From Semisulcospira habei (taxonomy: Eukaryota; Mollusca; Gastropoda; Semisulcospiridae), in contig BTPG01000004.1 of the NCBI GenBank assembly GCA_036245525.1, positions 162,374,574-162,438,573 of the forward strand: DNA of 64,000 bases, given 5' to 3'. Every line of letters starts with the position of its first letter. Position 1 is the stretch's first letter. A program made the translations under genes and the position numbers. Of this stretch, positions 34,101 to 42,418 are shown one piece after another. The notes below the pieces were generated by a model. The model was not told the origin of the DNA, made no database searches, and saw nothing but the letters and a program-made list of their open reading frames with translations.

Positions 34101-34596
34101 CATGAAAACAGAGTTACACATGTATGACACGTCTGATTACCCTAAAGACCATCCTCTGTTTAGCACACAAAACAAGAAAGTGCCTGGTAAGTTTAAGGAT
34201 GAACTAAATGGTGTGCCAATAGTTGAGTATGTTGGACTGAGATCAAAAATGTATTCTATACTGCACCAAAAGGGTAGTCAGTCAAAAGCCAAAGGAATAA
34301 AAAAAACAGCAATAAAAAATAAAGACATACGTCATGAACATTACAAGCAAGTGTTAGATGGTGCATTAATGCCTGATTATCCAAACAAGTCACTGAGATC
34401 AAATAAACATAATCTTGAAATGATCCAAACACATAAGAAGTCACTTGCAGTTGGGGACACGAAAAGAGTGTTTCACACTAAGGAAAAGGCTTATGCACCT
34501 GGACATTACAGGCTCAAGTTATCTGAAGACATTTGCGATGAACTGGTTGATGAATTAATTGACGACTTAGTTACTGAAATGAGTAACGGTGTCTGA
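31120..34596 (+). CDS. polB: Protein-primed family B DNA polymerase (1158 aa)
   Basis: Replicates the element by protein priming (family knowledge). Visible features: an N-terminal domain; a zinc-finger-like CKKCLQRF...HVLHC cluster (about 280-302); exonuclease motif I ADFESL (about 335); a cysteine-histidine cluster CWIC...HDHDHITGRYRGAAHNNC (about 432-463) resembling endonuclease VII/HNH nucleases; exonuclease II FHNLKGYDSH (about 480) and III YLKADVCLLADV (about 615-628). Polymerase motif A is LDANNLYGWAM (about 724-735), motif B KLMNNACFGK (about 877-888), motif C YTDTDS (about 975-980), and LRSKMYS follows. The start follows CAAATAAAA directly. The 3' end overlaps the convergent integrase by 30 bp. 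No lesion is seen, and all catalytic aspartates are present. Confidence 0.95.
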   Translation: MTDNAQSPGSPGLRNVFHTTNLPISNTNNVYESIENSFSVIQQNLLTGSVKIQIVAKIEFTRVDGEVIVSYISTRQHTVNTRRELENVFRDRLLPDFLQAIDSARMKGSGWHEGHVHELQLKQSRYHPILGKSWLPLPTEVSNKKAVVNIQNNDNYCFMWCVLAKLHFVKAKPERVSNYTKFVNELNFSGIEFPVKIEDIDLFEKLNPGISVNVFVWDNNAENKLQPIRVSPLAPTYGQSEDKHVDMLLIGDDNNFHYTIIRNMSRLIHGHTTKHNGKQEVCKKCLQRFSSINVAHKHVLHCRSPDDIQTVLKYPDPGSQVYFKNYGNQQKLPFVVYADFESLVVQYEGPVPESLPKTIKLSDQVVCSFGYILVRSDGLHSEPVIYRGENAACLFLTEMRQLYSQVVQYLTTCQMPLVMTEEDKLKFDTAETCWICEQPLGCDKVHDHDHITGRYRGAAHNNCNLLLKTDPKTYKLPIFFHNLKGYDSHIIMQAVDESYKNISCIAQTTEKYLTFRLDKLAFYDSMQHLSLGLASLAEGLTEYPIASKYFEPDLIKKGVYPYEYIDHWVVFEETRLPQKEKFYSTLTGKGISDSEYQHALDAWGKLGCQTIGDYHDQYLKADVCLLADVFESYREKGLLHYKLDPACYITSPGMTWDAFLKSSKISIDLLSDRTMGEMVERGLRGGISIAANNYARANNKYLDGHGDLDLGFDPSSPGSRSFITYLDANNLYGWAMCELLPLKNFCLHDLSQYDVTESGLTNNIMNLDRNDAKGWIFELDLEYPHHLHDYHNDYPLAVEKMSMTGKKEDTKLVPTLNDKFNYVCHYRLLQFYIRHGLVLKKVHRGIQFDQSAFMKDYIMKNTTLRARDGNTAFDKDFFKLMNNACFGKTMENPHHRKDVRLVTTESGAIKLTGKPQYTGYKEFHSSLYAVSLKKKIVKVDKPVFIGMAILELSKLLMLEFYYDYFKPKYPECRLLYTDTDSMIIDVCTEDFYEDMKTELHMYDTSDYPKDHPLFSTQNKKVPGKFKDELNGVPIVEYVGLRSKMYSILHQKGSQSKAKGIKKTAIKNKDIRHEHYKQVLDGALMPDYPNKSLRSNKHNLEMIQTHKKSLAVGDTKRVFHTKEKAYAPGHYRLKLSEDICDELVDELIDDLVTEMSNGV

Positions 34597-35532
34597 GGGA
34601 ATAATCTGTAATTCTTCTCTGACAAATGCCCTCTGGGGTGCAGGGTCATACAGATAATATATTGTTGCGTCTGCGCCGGGAATTATTTTTTTTATATTAT
34701 GAACGGATGTTGACCAGATGGGGTCTGTCGCCCTGCGTCTGTCGTCGTTCTCAGCCTCCCCTGGTTGATATAAATATCTCACCTGTTTAGTAAATAAACT
34801 TGTGTCTGGAGGTGGGGTTGACATTGTTTTTGGCTCTGTAATTGTTTTCAATTTAATAGCATCAGCAGGTTTTGGGTGTCCTTCATCGTTCATTGCTTTT
34901 ATCACATGTGGTAATCTCTTTACCCACTCAGTGTTCCGGGTGTCATGCATGAGTTCCTTAGAATACTGGTAACTGAAAAGTCTTTCTGATAATTGTTTGT
35001 TGAAGTTCTCTACAATTGCCTGTGATCTGTGTACGCCTGGAATACCGCGTCTGACCAGTACACCATGCTTAGCAAATAACTGATTAACTGCGCCCTTAAA
35101 TTCAGATCCATCATCAACTTGCACTAGTCTGGGGTATCTTAAAGGGCCTCGACTATATATTTTTGATAAAGCAGTCGCAACTGTGGTAGCAGTTTTGTCA
35201 GATATGGGTTCAGCGTCTTTATACCTTGAAGCAATGTCAACAACAGTTAATGCATACTTGTATCGTTTCTTTCTTATTGTGTCATGTGGTAAGAACAAAA
35301 GGTCCATTTGGTGTGTGTCATTTGGTGATGTGTTTTGAAAATGGGGTCTTGTTATCTTTCTTGGAGCAGGGAGATATATCTGCCAAATTGCCTGTCTCTG
35401 TAACCATTGTTTGACCTGATTGAGTGTTATATCTCCGCCCACAGCGGCATGTAATTTTTCAATAGCTGTTGCTCCTTTCCAATAGCCTGATGGGGAGTAA
35501 TATATTTTTGATAGTTTATTTTCGGCTGCCAT
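34567..35532 (-). CDS. int: Retroviral-type (DDE) integrase (321 aa)
   Basis: Inserts element DNA into the host genome. From the chosen start at 35532 (MAAENKL, preceded by AGAAAAA) the catalytic triad by my count is D77 (HQMDLLFLP), D140 (VQVDDGSEF) and E175 (QAIVENFNKQ), a D-34-E spacing close to the retroviral D-35-E. An N-terminal helical region precedes the core, and a C-terminal SH3/chromo-like strand-rich domain (about 255-320, RYLYQPG...AFVREELQII) follows. An upstream ATG at 35568 is possible but would increase overlap with the preceding gene. It overlaps the polymerase gene by 30 bp tail to tail and the coiled-coil gene by 17 bp. Confidence 0.94.
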   Translation of the reverse strand: MAAENKLSKIYYSPSGYWKGATAIEKLHAAVGGDITLNQVKQWLQRQAIWQIYLPAPRKITRPHFQNTSPNDTHQMDLLFLPHDTIRKKRYKYALTVVDIASRYKDAEPISDKTATTVATALSKIYSRGPLRYPRLVQVDDGSEFKGAVNQLFAKHGVLVRRGIPGVHRSQAIVENFNKQLSERLFSYQYSKELMHDTRNTEWVKRLPHVIKAMNDEGHPKPADAIKLKTITEPKTMSTPPPDTSLFTKQVRYLYQPGEAENDDRRRATDPIWSTSVHNIKKIIPGADATIYYLYDPAPQRAFVREELQIIPSDTVTHFSN

Positions 35533-35950
35533 TTTTTCTAGCAATGAAAACTCCTGTAAAATAAACAAATGTCATTCCCACTAGAACAAAGATTATCTCC
35601 CCGTTTCTTTGTTGTGTGCTTGGTTTGTAATAGTCACTTAGTTTTGGTTTTGGGATAGACATGTCTTCACCTGTGACAAGAAAATATTCCCTGATTGCTT
35701 CGTCTGTATTTGAAAACGTATGTTGTGCGTGGCCTTCAAGCCTGAGTTTTTCATTGATGAAATCAAGTTTTTCAATTCTATTCTTCTCATAATCCTGTTG
35801 AGCTTGAGCAAGTTTCTCAGATGCTTCATTGTGACGTTTCATTTCTTCTGCAGATTCCTCTCTACCCATTTTTGAAAAGAGATAGTTTGAACCACTGAAT
35901 GCCAATGCGTTAACAACTGCCCCACCAATCATAATAGCTATCGTCGCCAT
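35516..35950 (-). CDS. Coiled-coil membrane protein (144 aa)
   Basis: Unknown function. An N-terminal hydrophobic stretch (about 3-25) is followed by a highly charged helix likely to form a coiled coil (about 28-75, rich in E/K/Q), a polar linker with Pro-Lys repeats, and a C-terminal transmembrane segment (about 118-137) with a basic tail. Its 3' end overlaps the integrase start. The homologue in copy 1 (8741-9165) is broken. A viral membrane or spacer protein is possible, but that is only inference from topology. Confidence 0.7.
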   Translation of the reverse strand: MATIAIMIGGAVVNALAFSGSNYLFSKMGREESAEEMKRHNEASEKLAQAQQDYEKNRIEKLDFINEKLRLEGHAQHTFSNTDEAIREYFLVTGEDMSIPKPKLSDYYKPSTQQRNGEIIFVLVGMTFVYFTGVFIARKNGSRK

Positions 35951-35961
35951 ATTTATTTTAT

Positions 35962-36192
35962 TTACATAGAAACATTTTCGGGAATAATTCCTTGCTTGAC
36001 AAGAAAGTCTTTTGTCGCAATCGACGCTGTTACAACTACAATTAGCTTAGCACTGTCTTCAAAGTCTAATCTACTCAAGTCTGCTGATTTCATTTTGAGT
36101 AGACTTTTCCCCAGCATAGAATAAGCTACTGCTAATCCACTGATTACGGCAGAGTGATACACAAGGTTCATCATGTTCTTTGAGTCATTCAT
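35962..36192 (-). CDS. Small two-helix membrane protein (76 aa)
   Basis: Two hydrophobic segments (about 9-28 and 49-62) around a lysine-rich loop with a KMKSADLSRLD-type stretch. It starts 11 bp upstream of the coiled-coil gene and probably shares its transcript. The copy-1 version is also open. The family is unknown to me; adenovirus-like membrane-active virion peptides are one analogy, with no sequence evidence. Confidence 0.65.
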   Translation of the reverse strand: MNDSKNMMNLVYHSAVISGLAVAYSMLGKSLLKMKSADLSRLDFEDSAKLIVVVTASIATKDFLVKQGIIPENVSM

Positions 36193-36228
36193 TTTCTAAG
36201 ACAATAAAAATTAAAATAATATTTTTAT

Positions 36229-36711
36229 TTACTGCATATAAAATGGGTCAACGGCTTTGGGTGTTACTGGTAATGTGGCGACTTCTGGTTTTGTTTTTGG
36301 AGTGTCTGATTTTTTGGTCACTGTACGAGTCTGTGGTTTGTATTTTTTGTATAATTGATAACCTACGTAACCAAATCCGACAACAAATCCGGCAACTATA
36401 TATTTTGTTGTTTCAGGGTCAGACTTAGTTGTTTGTCTCTCACTTTGATGAAGGTGTCCTGTCGGTCCTGATGGTCCTGACGGTAGTGACACTGGTCCTG
36501 ACGGTCCTGACGGTCCTGACGATCCTGACGGTGGATCAGTTACATGAGTCTTTTCTGTTTGTGCCTTAAGCTGTAATTTTTTTTGCCTATTATATTCAGC
36601 TAATCTTTTTCCAGCCTCAACCCTGCCTGGACTTTTAGTCTTCGTCACAGTTTGAACCTGTGTCAAAACAGGGTCGGGGTTCAGTTGTGGAGTCGTCTGG
36701 GTTTCGTCCAT
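36229..36711 (-). CDS. Gly/Ser/Pro-repeat membrane protein (160 aa)
   Basis: The N-terminus is polar, followed by a basic region (about 38-52), then imperfect GPSGPSGP repeats (about 62-88), one transmembrane segment (about 107-124) and a basic Thr/Lys/Pro-rich tail. The repeat region differs in length between the two Polinton copies, as expected of slippage. It overlaps the 177-aa gene upstream by 77 bp in another frame. Function unknown. Confidence 0.65.
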   Translation of the reverse strand: MDETQTTPQLNPDPVLTQVQTVTKTKSPGRVEAGKRLAEYNRQKKLQLKAQTEKTHVTDPPSGSSGPSGPSGPVSLPSGPSGPTGHLHQSERQTTKSDPETTKYIVAGFVVGFGYVGYQLYKKYKPQTRTVTKKSDTPKTKPEVATLPVTPKAVDPFYMQ

Positions 36712-37168
36712 TTTCTTCTGCAGTAAAATTTATTTTTGAGAAATCAATATGACTCCCAGTAACAAGAAGGGTTACTACAGGTGCAAGGTAATTTCCAAAC
36801 TTGTAAAACATGACACATGCTAATTTGCCAATTGAACTTGAAACAATAGGATTGCTTTCAAGGTCGTGTGAAAGACTGTCACTATCCACAGGTAGAAAGT
36901 GACTCACTGCTTTTGTGTATAGACATACTAGAGATCGACTCAAATCACGAGTCATTAGTGAAGCGATGTGGTTTTCATATTTTGAATGAAGCTTGATTAG
37001 TTCGTCAGAGGTAAGAGATTCAATATCCTCTGTTGTGTATTGTTTCCCGAGATAAGTCTTTGATTTGCCTGAGACAATCACAGACAAAAGACGCTGTTTC
37101 TTAGAGTCTAAGTCTTTGTTCTCTACAGCATTGATATCATTCAATAGAAGGATTTCATCAGGGTTCAT
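36635..37168 (-). CDS. Polinton protein of unknown function (177 aa)
   Basis: Helix-rich with a charged N-terminal half (DINAVENKDLDSKKQ-type), an aromatic/hydrophobic stretch near 115-140 (MFYKFGNYLAPVVTLLVTG) and an acidic Asn/Asp-rich tail. No His-Asp-Cys protease pattern or other catalytic signature is visible, so I do not call it the adenain-type protease although it is of similar length. It lies 28 bp downstream of the ATPase on the same strand. The copy-1 homologue at 9825-10346 is open. Confidence 0.65.
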   Translation of the reverse strand: MNPDEILLLNDINAVENKDLDSKKQRLLSVIVSGKSKTYLGKQYTTEDIESLTSDELIKLHSKYENHIASLMTRDLSRSLVCLYTKAVSHFLPVDSDSLSHDLESNPIVSSSIGKLACVMFYKFGNYLAPVVTLLVTGSHIDFSKINFTAEENGRNPDDSTTEPRPCFDTGSNCDED

Positions 37169-37196
37169 TTATATTGTTATTTTTAAAAAACAAAAA

Positions 37197-37808
37197 TTAA
37201 TTTACTAACCCATACCCTGTGGGCTGATCTGTCTTTAAAATGAGCTTTAGATGCTTAGTTGATTTCAGTTTATTTTTTACATCATCACGTTCATGCTTAT
37301 TTGGTATGACATCATTTTCTCTGAGACAGTCTTCAAAGCTGTCACGATCTTTACAGTAAAACAAACAGATAAACTTTAACTGTTCTCGAAAATCTTTCAG
37401 TACAGCATTATATTTCTGAGTGAGAATCCATACACTAACATTTGCATGTCTGCCACTGAAGGCAAGTTCTGCTAGAGTGTTTCTCTTCTTGACAATGTCT
37501 TTCTCTGCTGAGCAGTCATCAACAATAAACAATGTTGGCTGTCCTTCAAATTGCTTGTAAAACTATTGTAGGTAGTCATTCAGTTTTTTCTCAGGGTCGA
37601 CTAAGTATATGTTGCTGTCAGTCCAAATGAATAAACGGTTGTGATAAGCTTTGTTGTGTTTTATTGTTGGACAAAATATTACAATGTTTTCAAAATGGTG
37701 GATGTATCTTGTTTGTAATAAGTCAAGTACGAATTGAGTTTTCCCACACCCTGTGGCACCAACAAATAAGCCACAGTGTGGGTCAAGGGTCATTAAGCTC
37801 CGGTTCAT
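37197..37808 (-). pseudogene. Packaging ATPase (FtsK/HerA type) with one in-frame stop
   Basis: Would pump DNA into capsids (family knowledge). The start at 37808 follows a TTAAA stretch. A Walker A motif, VGATGCGKTQ, lies at about residues 17-26 and a Walker B-like LFIVDD at about 92-97. A single TAG at about 37563-37565 interrupts the frame between these motifs, with the same frame open on both sides to 37197. Total length is 203 codons, short but usual for Polinton ATPases. This is the only lesion found in the long genes of copy 2. It could be a real mutation, a polymorphism or a sequencing error. Confidence 0.9.
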
Positions 37809-37827
37809 TTTAATACACAATATAATT

Positions 37828-39114
37828 TTAATATATGTGTCCACTTAGTCTACTGTCTTGTATATTGAGTTGTGCGTCATAAATTAGATACAAATATATG
37901 TTTATGGCTTCGGCTTTTTCAACCTTCTTTTGTATCTGAATTGTTATTCCATCACTACCGTTCTCGACAGTTCGTCCTGACCCATGAAGGTAGTCATCAT
38001 CCGTACTACGAAGGTCTAGCCACAGTGCATACTTGTTTGTAAGGTATTGACCAATCCTAACATCATACAGATGTAGATCTTTGCACACTATGTTTGCTGG
38101 TTTATCTCTAATCCTTCCACCCGCAAAATACTTTGTGGTTTTGTCATAGTGTTGATAAGGTAACATTCCAGACGCGTACACTTGATTAGGGCGGCCTTCA
38201 ATTGTACAGGACAAATGTGTAATCTTAGGATTGTAGAATTTTTCTGAATCCCGTTTGTATGGATCTCCTGGTTCAACAAACAACATAAGAATACCTTTAA
38301 GTGACCTGGCAGGTGTGTTTAAGTTTATGTTCCACATTGGGTCGCTCTTGTCTTTATTGATTAAACTATGTCTAATCACCCTGTCATAATAAATTGGAAG
38401 TCTTGAATGGTACTGATTTTGAATGAGTCTAGCTAGTTCAGTGTGTGTGACAATTTCATATTCCAAGGAAATGTTAGAGATCTTGTATGTTGCATCTGTG
38501 GCAGATGATTTTATAACTTTGGAGTAGTCATTGAAAGTTAGTTCAAAGCTCAGACGGTCATTTAGTGCCCCTTGGTAATAAGGTAAATGAGCTGTGAGGA
38601 TTTCAAACTCGAGTGGAATGTAAAACCTGGTTCCATATGTTTCTGCTATAATAACTTCCTTTGGTACCCCAGTAGTTGTTTTGTCTCCGGCATTGATTCG
38701 AAGTTTACCAACATTATCTGGCTGTATGCCTTGATAAATACGATCTTCTCGTTCTTCTCTTGTGAGCCAAAGATCTTTGTAACAGTAGAACACATCTGCG
38801 TCGTCAAGACTAAACACTTCCTGTCCTTCAAGTTTTACTTTGATGGTTCTAACAATTGCTCTACCAAGATTGTTAACTAGTGTTCTGTTTACGTCTGTGT
38901 CTGATGATAGTTCAATATTAAATGCTAGGCGAGCAGTGCCAGGAACAATAACGTCACTGGGTCCTAGGTTTGGAAACTTGACTGTAAGTGTTTGGTTCTG
39001 GTCTATGGTACTAGGATTGTTTGTGATGACAATTGATTGACGAACGCCCTTAACACCCAGGGGCTCACGTAGTTTTCTGTATGGGTCTAACTTTGATCCG
39101 TAAGACTGTGTCAT
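37828..39114 (-). CDS. Probable major capsid protein (double jelly-roll, 428 aa)
   Basis: Residues from MTQSYGSK form a long beta-rich protein with many short alternating hydrophobic runs and no membrane segment, the composition expected of a hexon-like double jelly-roll capsid protein. Its size, its position beside the ATPase, and its resemblance to the Polinton/adintovirus proteins I recall support this. The start at 39114 follows TAATAAAA; an ATG at 39129 would add five residues. It ends 19 bp before the ATPase start. It shares a promoter region of 40 bp with the divergent 418-aa gene. A structure prediction would decide. Confidence 0.75.
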   Translation of the reverse strand: MTQSYGSKLDPYRKLREPLGVKGVRQSIVITNNPSTIDQNQTLTVKFPNLGPSDVIVPGTARLAFNIELSSDTDVNRTLVNNLGRAIVRTIKVKLEGQEVFSLDDADVFYCYKDLWLTREEREDRIYQGIQPDNVGKLRINAGDKTTTGVPKEVIIAETYGTRFYIPLEFEILTAHLPYYQGALNDRLSFELTFNDYSKVIKSSATDATYKISNISLEYEIVTHTELARLIQNQYHSRLPIYYDRVIRHSLINKDKSDPMWNINLNTPARSLKGILMLFVEPGDPYKRDSEKFYNPKITHLSCTIEGRPNQVYASGMLPYQHYDKTTKYFAGGRIRDKPANIVCKDLHLYDVRIGQYLTNKYALWLDLRSTDDDYLHGSGRTVENGSDGITIQIQKKVEKAEAINIYLYLIYDAQLNIQDSRLSGHIY

Positions 39115-39154
39115 TTTTATTATGCACAATAAAAAATAATAAATTAATAAAACA
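39115..39154. promoter_or_regulatory. Divergent promoter between capsid and 418-aa genes
   Basis: Only 40 bp separate two divergent start codons. The gap is almost all A/T with TTTTTATTATG and AAAAAATAATAAATTAATAA stretches that can serve as TATA-like elements in both directions. The start codons follow directly, so leaders must be very short or transcription starts inside the neighbouring gene. Confidence 0.6.
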
Positions 39155-40411
39155 ATGGCAGCGGGAGGATTTAATCATGAAGATTTTGAAATGGATGACA
39201 TGCATGATTTTGGTAATACAACAGATATGTCAGATATGGCAGATATGACTGGTACAAGAAATATTTACAGTTTACGTCACGAACTTTTAGAAACCAAAGT
39301 GAACTCATTTTATGATCATGTTGGTGGTCGCCCAGACAACATAGACCCTAACCAGTTTGAACTTGATGGCAAGGGTCATTTATATTTAAATACTGTTGAC
39401 AAAGGAAAAGTACTATTGACTAACAAAAAAGACCCTAGTAGGTTTAGAGCTTTAAGTACAATAAAAAATGAAGGTGGTGTTGGTGCCTTGCGTCAACTTG
39501 GAATTGGTGGGTCTCCTGTCACGCCGCGTGCGCCAAGACTGGCTAGTGTTCTTCATGACACGCAAACAAAGTTGCCAACAGGGCAACAAATTGAAATGGC
39601 ACCAGTAACAAGCCTACCAGAAATAGCAAACACAGTGATACAAGAAACCTCATTTACTGAAGGGCAATTAAATGATGCTATGAAAACAATAGACGACCCA
39701 CCTTTGTCAATGAGGGAGATTATGGGATTGGATAAATCACTGAAGACAATAAGAGGTGAGATGGTTAATAATCTTGCCAAACTGGGAGAGCTTGATAAAC
39801 ACATTGAACGAGAAAAAGAAAAACTGGCTACAGCAGACAATGGGAATCTTGACACAGAAATGAAAGAAAGAATACAACACAGATTAAATGATTTGCAGAT
39901 AGAAAGATCAGGAAGGTTAGAAGCAATTAGTATTGGGAGGGAAAAACTAAAATCACAAGTTAACAGAATAAGAGAAACTATTCAGAAAATACTTCACGAA
40001 GACACTACTCTGGCTGAGAGACTTAAAACACTTTTCAGAGAACAGGGTATCACAATTGCTAGTTTAATTACAGCTCTTGGATTTATTATCAGTACTGTTG
40101 TGTTGGCTGTCTCTGGGGGTGGTTCTCCACCTCCAGCACCACCAACCCCGGGTCCACCAACCCCGGCCCCCACAGACCCAAAAGACTTACAGTCATGGGT
40201 AAAGAAACAGTTGTCTCACATTTCAGACTTGCTTAAGAAATTGGCTGTGAAAGCAGTAGACGCTTTGCCTGGCATTATAGGCTCTGTTGTCAGTTGGTTG
40301 ATTAGTACTACAGCAAAGGTAGTTGGTTTTATGGCAGAACATGTATGGGTCTTTTTGGTGACAGTAGGAGGGTTAATGGTGGGTTATTTAATGAAACAGA
40401 TAAAGAAGTAA
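39155..40411 (+). CDS. Probable minor virion protein with coiled coil and hydrophobic C-terminus (418 aa)
   Basis: An acidic Met/Asp-rich N-terminus (about 8-35) is followed by a globular region with LYLNTVDKGK-type motifs (about 60-115). A long charged coiled coil spans about 185-290, a hydrophobic segment about 298-320, then a Pro/Gly/Thr linker (about 325-347). A C-terminal block (about 368-414) carries two more hydrophobic, amphipathic segments ending in a basic tail. This layout recalls membrane-active or vertex-associated virion proteins, but I recognise no defined family. It diverges from the capsid gene across a 40-bp spacer and converges on the 401-aa gene with a 45-bp gap. Confidence 0.6.
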   Translation: MAAGGFNHEDFEMDDMHDFGNTTDMSDMADMTGTRNIYSLRHELLETKVNSFYDHVGGRPDNIDPNQFELDGKGHLYLNTVDKGKVLLTNKKDPSRFRALSTIKNEGGVGALRQLGIGGSPVTPRAPRLASVLHDTQTKLPTGQQIEMAPVTSLPEIANTVIQETSFTEGQLNDAMKTIDDPPLSMREIMGLDKSLKTIRGEMVNNLAKLGELDKHIEREKEKLATADNGNLDTEMKERIQHRLNDLQIERSGRLEAISIGREKLKSQVNRIRETIQKILHEDTTLAERLKTLFREQGITIASLITALGFIISTVVLAVSGGGSPPPAPPTPGPPTPAPTDPKDLQSWVKKQLSHISDLLKKLAVKAVDALPGIIGSVVSWLISTTAKVVGFMAEHVWVFLVTVGGLMVGYLMKQIKK

Positions 40412-40456
40412 TACTCCTAATCCAGTGAGTCCTATTACCAATGCAGTTCTCTCTGA

Positions 40457-41662
40457 CTAATGAGTGTCAGGGGTTGGTGATATCGCTTGCATGGGTACCG
40501 GTGTCAAAGCTGGATCTGTTACTGACTGAACAGGTGATGATGTTACTGGTGTCGTGGGTGTTACCGTCTGTAATGGTTTTAATGACTGTACATGTGTGGT
40601 TGTGACCCCCAAGTTTACAGATTGATTGAGACCTAGTTTTTGATTAACACCAGCAACAATGATTTCATTATTATAATTTGTTATTGTACCCATTTGGAGT
40701 TGAAGGTCAGATGGTAACATGTATAACCCGATGCCTACTACAAAGTCAACTTTTGATCTGGCATACCTGAGTACGTTTTGATAGCGTTGTATGCTAGATG
40801 GGAGATCGACTGTTGAATTTACTGAATCTTCCAGGTTTGCGAGAAACTGTTTTTGTGCTTCAAACTTTCCACTTCCATTCAAAATGTTTGATTTTGTTAG
40901 TGATTGTGCACCTAGTATACACCAGACATATGTTCTGATTGACTCATTTACGCGCTCGACTCCTGCTTGAGTAAACCCGTCAGATTTATCTAAAATAAAT
41001 GTGGTCCAGGCATTAGACTGCTTCTGCTCTATTGATCCTAACCAGACTTGTGATTTTGATGAGAATGAAGTGTAACCAGGGTAATAATCTTGAGGGTATT
41101 GTCTGTGACTCATAGCGTAATAAAGTGTACCCATGCCTTTGTGATCATCAAGTTTTTGTGTGAAGTCATACTTAGTGCTTATGTTAAATTCATTACAAAT
41201 GCGTTCAAACGCTTTCATATCCATGGGGTTGTTATACCTGTTGAAACTGGATTCAGTGGGTAATGGTGTATGCAGTTCTGACAGTATACGTCTAAGCTGG
41301 TAATAAACATGGAAACGATACACAGACCTAGTCAGTTTGTTTGAGTGATTCAAATGGTCTGTAAATGAAACACCACAGCCTGTAGTTGAGCATAGTATGG
41401 CAAAGTTGAGTTGGTTTTGAAACATCTGTAATGGACTTGAGGACCACTTTCTTGCAGTTGAGTCATCTGTTATTGGAGGGTTTAGGTAATGATCAAACGG
41501 ATTTGGTACTTTGACTTGAAATAGGTCTTGTTCTGATACAGCTATGTCGAGTTGATTTAGTTGAATTATTTTCTGTTCATAAGTAGGTGCAACATTGTAT
41601 TTGGCATCCACATTAAATTGAAATGCGTTTGTTGTGGTAATGGTTGGTGATTTAAATTCCAT
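40457..41662 (-). CDS. Polinton virion-associated protein of unknown function (401 aa)
   Basis: A soluble protein with a helical central part (about 85-310, with MFQNQLNFAILCSTTGCGV and YYPGYTSFSSKSQVWLGS-type stretches) and a Thr/Pro/Val-rich C-terminal tail (about 345-401) of TPVPMQ-like repeats. No signal peptide or membrane segment is seen. Its coding region is intact. It is divergently paired with the probable penton gene across only 24 bp, which suggests co-expression as a late structural gene (inference). I do not recognise the family. Confidence 0.6.
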   Translation of the reverse strand: MEFKSPTITTTNAFQFNVDAKYNVAPTYEQKIIQLNQLDIAVSEQDLFQVKVPNPFDHYLNPPITDDSTARKWSSSPLQMFQNQLNFAILCSTTGCGVSFTDHLNHSNKLTRSVYRFHVYYQLRRILSELHTPLPTESSFNRYNNPMDMKAFERICNEFNISTKYDFTQKLDDHKGMGTLYYAMSHRQYPQDYYPGYTSFSSKSQVWLGSIEQKQSNAWTTFILDKSDGFTQAGVERVNESIRTYVWCILGAQSLTKSNILNGSGKFEAQKQFLANLEDSVNSTVDLPSSIQRYQNVLRYARSKVDFVVGIGLYMLPSDLQLQMGTITNYNNEIIVAGVNQKLGLNQSVNLGVTTTHVQSLKPLQTVTPTTPVTSSPVQSVTDPALTPVPMQAISPTPDTH

Positions 41663-41686
41663 CCTTTTTTATATGAGATAATAAAA
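41663..41686. promoter_or_regulatory. 24-bp divergent promoter, 401-aa gene and penton gene
   Basis: The two start codons are 24 bp apart. The spacer reads CCTTTTTTATATGAGATAATAAAA, containing TTTTTTATAT in one direction and ATAATAAAA in the other. It is too short for a conventional promoter plus leader on both sides, implying leaderless or near-leaderless messages or promoters within coding DNA. Confidence 0.6.
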
Positions 41687-42397
41687 ATGTTTATTACCTT
41701 AACAAATCTTGACACAAGCAAACCAGTGTGGTTAACTAATGGGATTGATAATCGTGATGGTAGCAAGTCTGTAGCTATCCATGAATTGTTCTATACTGTA
41801 AAATGGTTTAATGTAGAAGATGATATATATAATAAAGTAATTTTTGATGGTAAGACTGAAGCTTTACCACCCGGGTATTATGACTTTTGTACTATAGCTG
41901 AATGGTTTCAAAGTAATTTTAAAATTAAAGCAACTTTAAATCCAGCTAACCTACTTGTTACATTAGAATTTCTAACACAAAATTGGTTAAGGATTTCAGA
42001 CAGATTTGCATATTTACTTGGATTTTATATTGACGAAGATTGGTGGAGATCAGATAATATTGATGAAACTATGTTTGGTATTATAACAATGAAGACAAAA
42101 AAACTAAAAATAACTGGAAAACGCCCTGTCAATTTGTCAGTACACACAGTATTAAATGTTCATTTGAAAGAACTGAACACAACTGAGAATGTTCACAATG
42201 GAAAGCCTTCAACTTTGTTGAGGTGCTTGCCAACTGGAACTGCTCCGTATTGTGAAAGTGTGGTTGTTAGATTTCCTAATTTACAGTTTAAAAAATTAGG
42301 TTCTAGTTTCTTTGAGTCACTGAGTATATCTGTAATTAATCAGGATGACAAACCAGTTCTTATGCATGATTTTAGTGTTGTGTTAGAAGTTAAATAA
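41687..42397 (+). CDS. Probable penton (minor capsid, single jelly-roll) protein (236 aa)
   Basis: A compact beta-rich protein of 236 residues with no membrane segments. Motifs such as PPGYYDFCTIAEWF (about 62-76) and a C-terminal FESLSISVINQDDKP stretch (about 208-223) are of the type I associate with Polinton/adintovirus penton proteins. Its location among capsid genes and its size fit a single jelly-roll vertex protein. The start follows ATAATAAAA. This is recognition by family resemblance; a structure comparison is needed to exclude another virion protein. Confidence 0.6.
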   Translation: MFITLTNLDTSKPVWLTNGIDNRDGSKSVAIHELFYTVKWFNVEDDIYNKVIFDGKTEALPPGYYDFCTIAEWFQSNFKIKATLNPANLLVTLEFLTQNWLRISDRFAYLLGFYIDEDWWRSDNIDETMFGIITMKTKKLKITGKRPVNLSVHTVLNVHLKELNTTENVHNGKPSTLLRCLPTGTAPYCESVVVRFPNLQFKKLGSSFFESLSISVINQDDKPVLMHDFSVVLEVK

Positions 42398-42418
42398 TTT
42401 TATTTTTGTTTATAAAAA

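Noticed and set aside
36635..37168. Adenain-type protease call for the 177-aa gene
   Set aside because: Length and position fit, but no His-Asp-Cys arrangement is visible; left as unknown.
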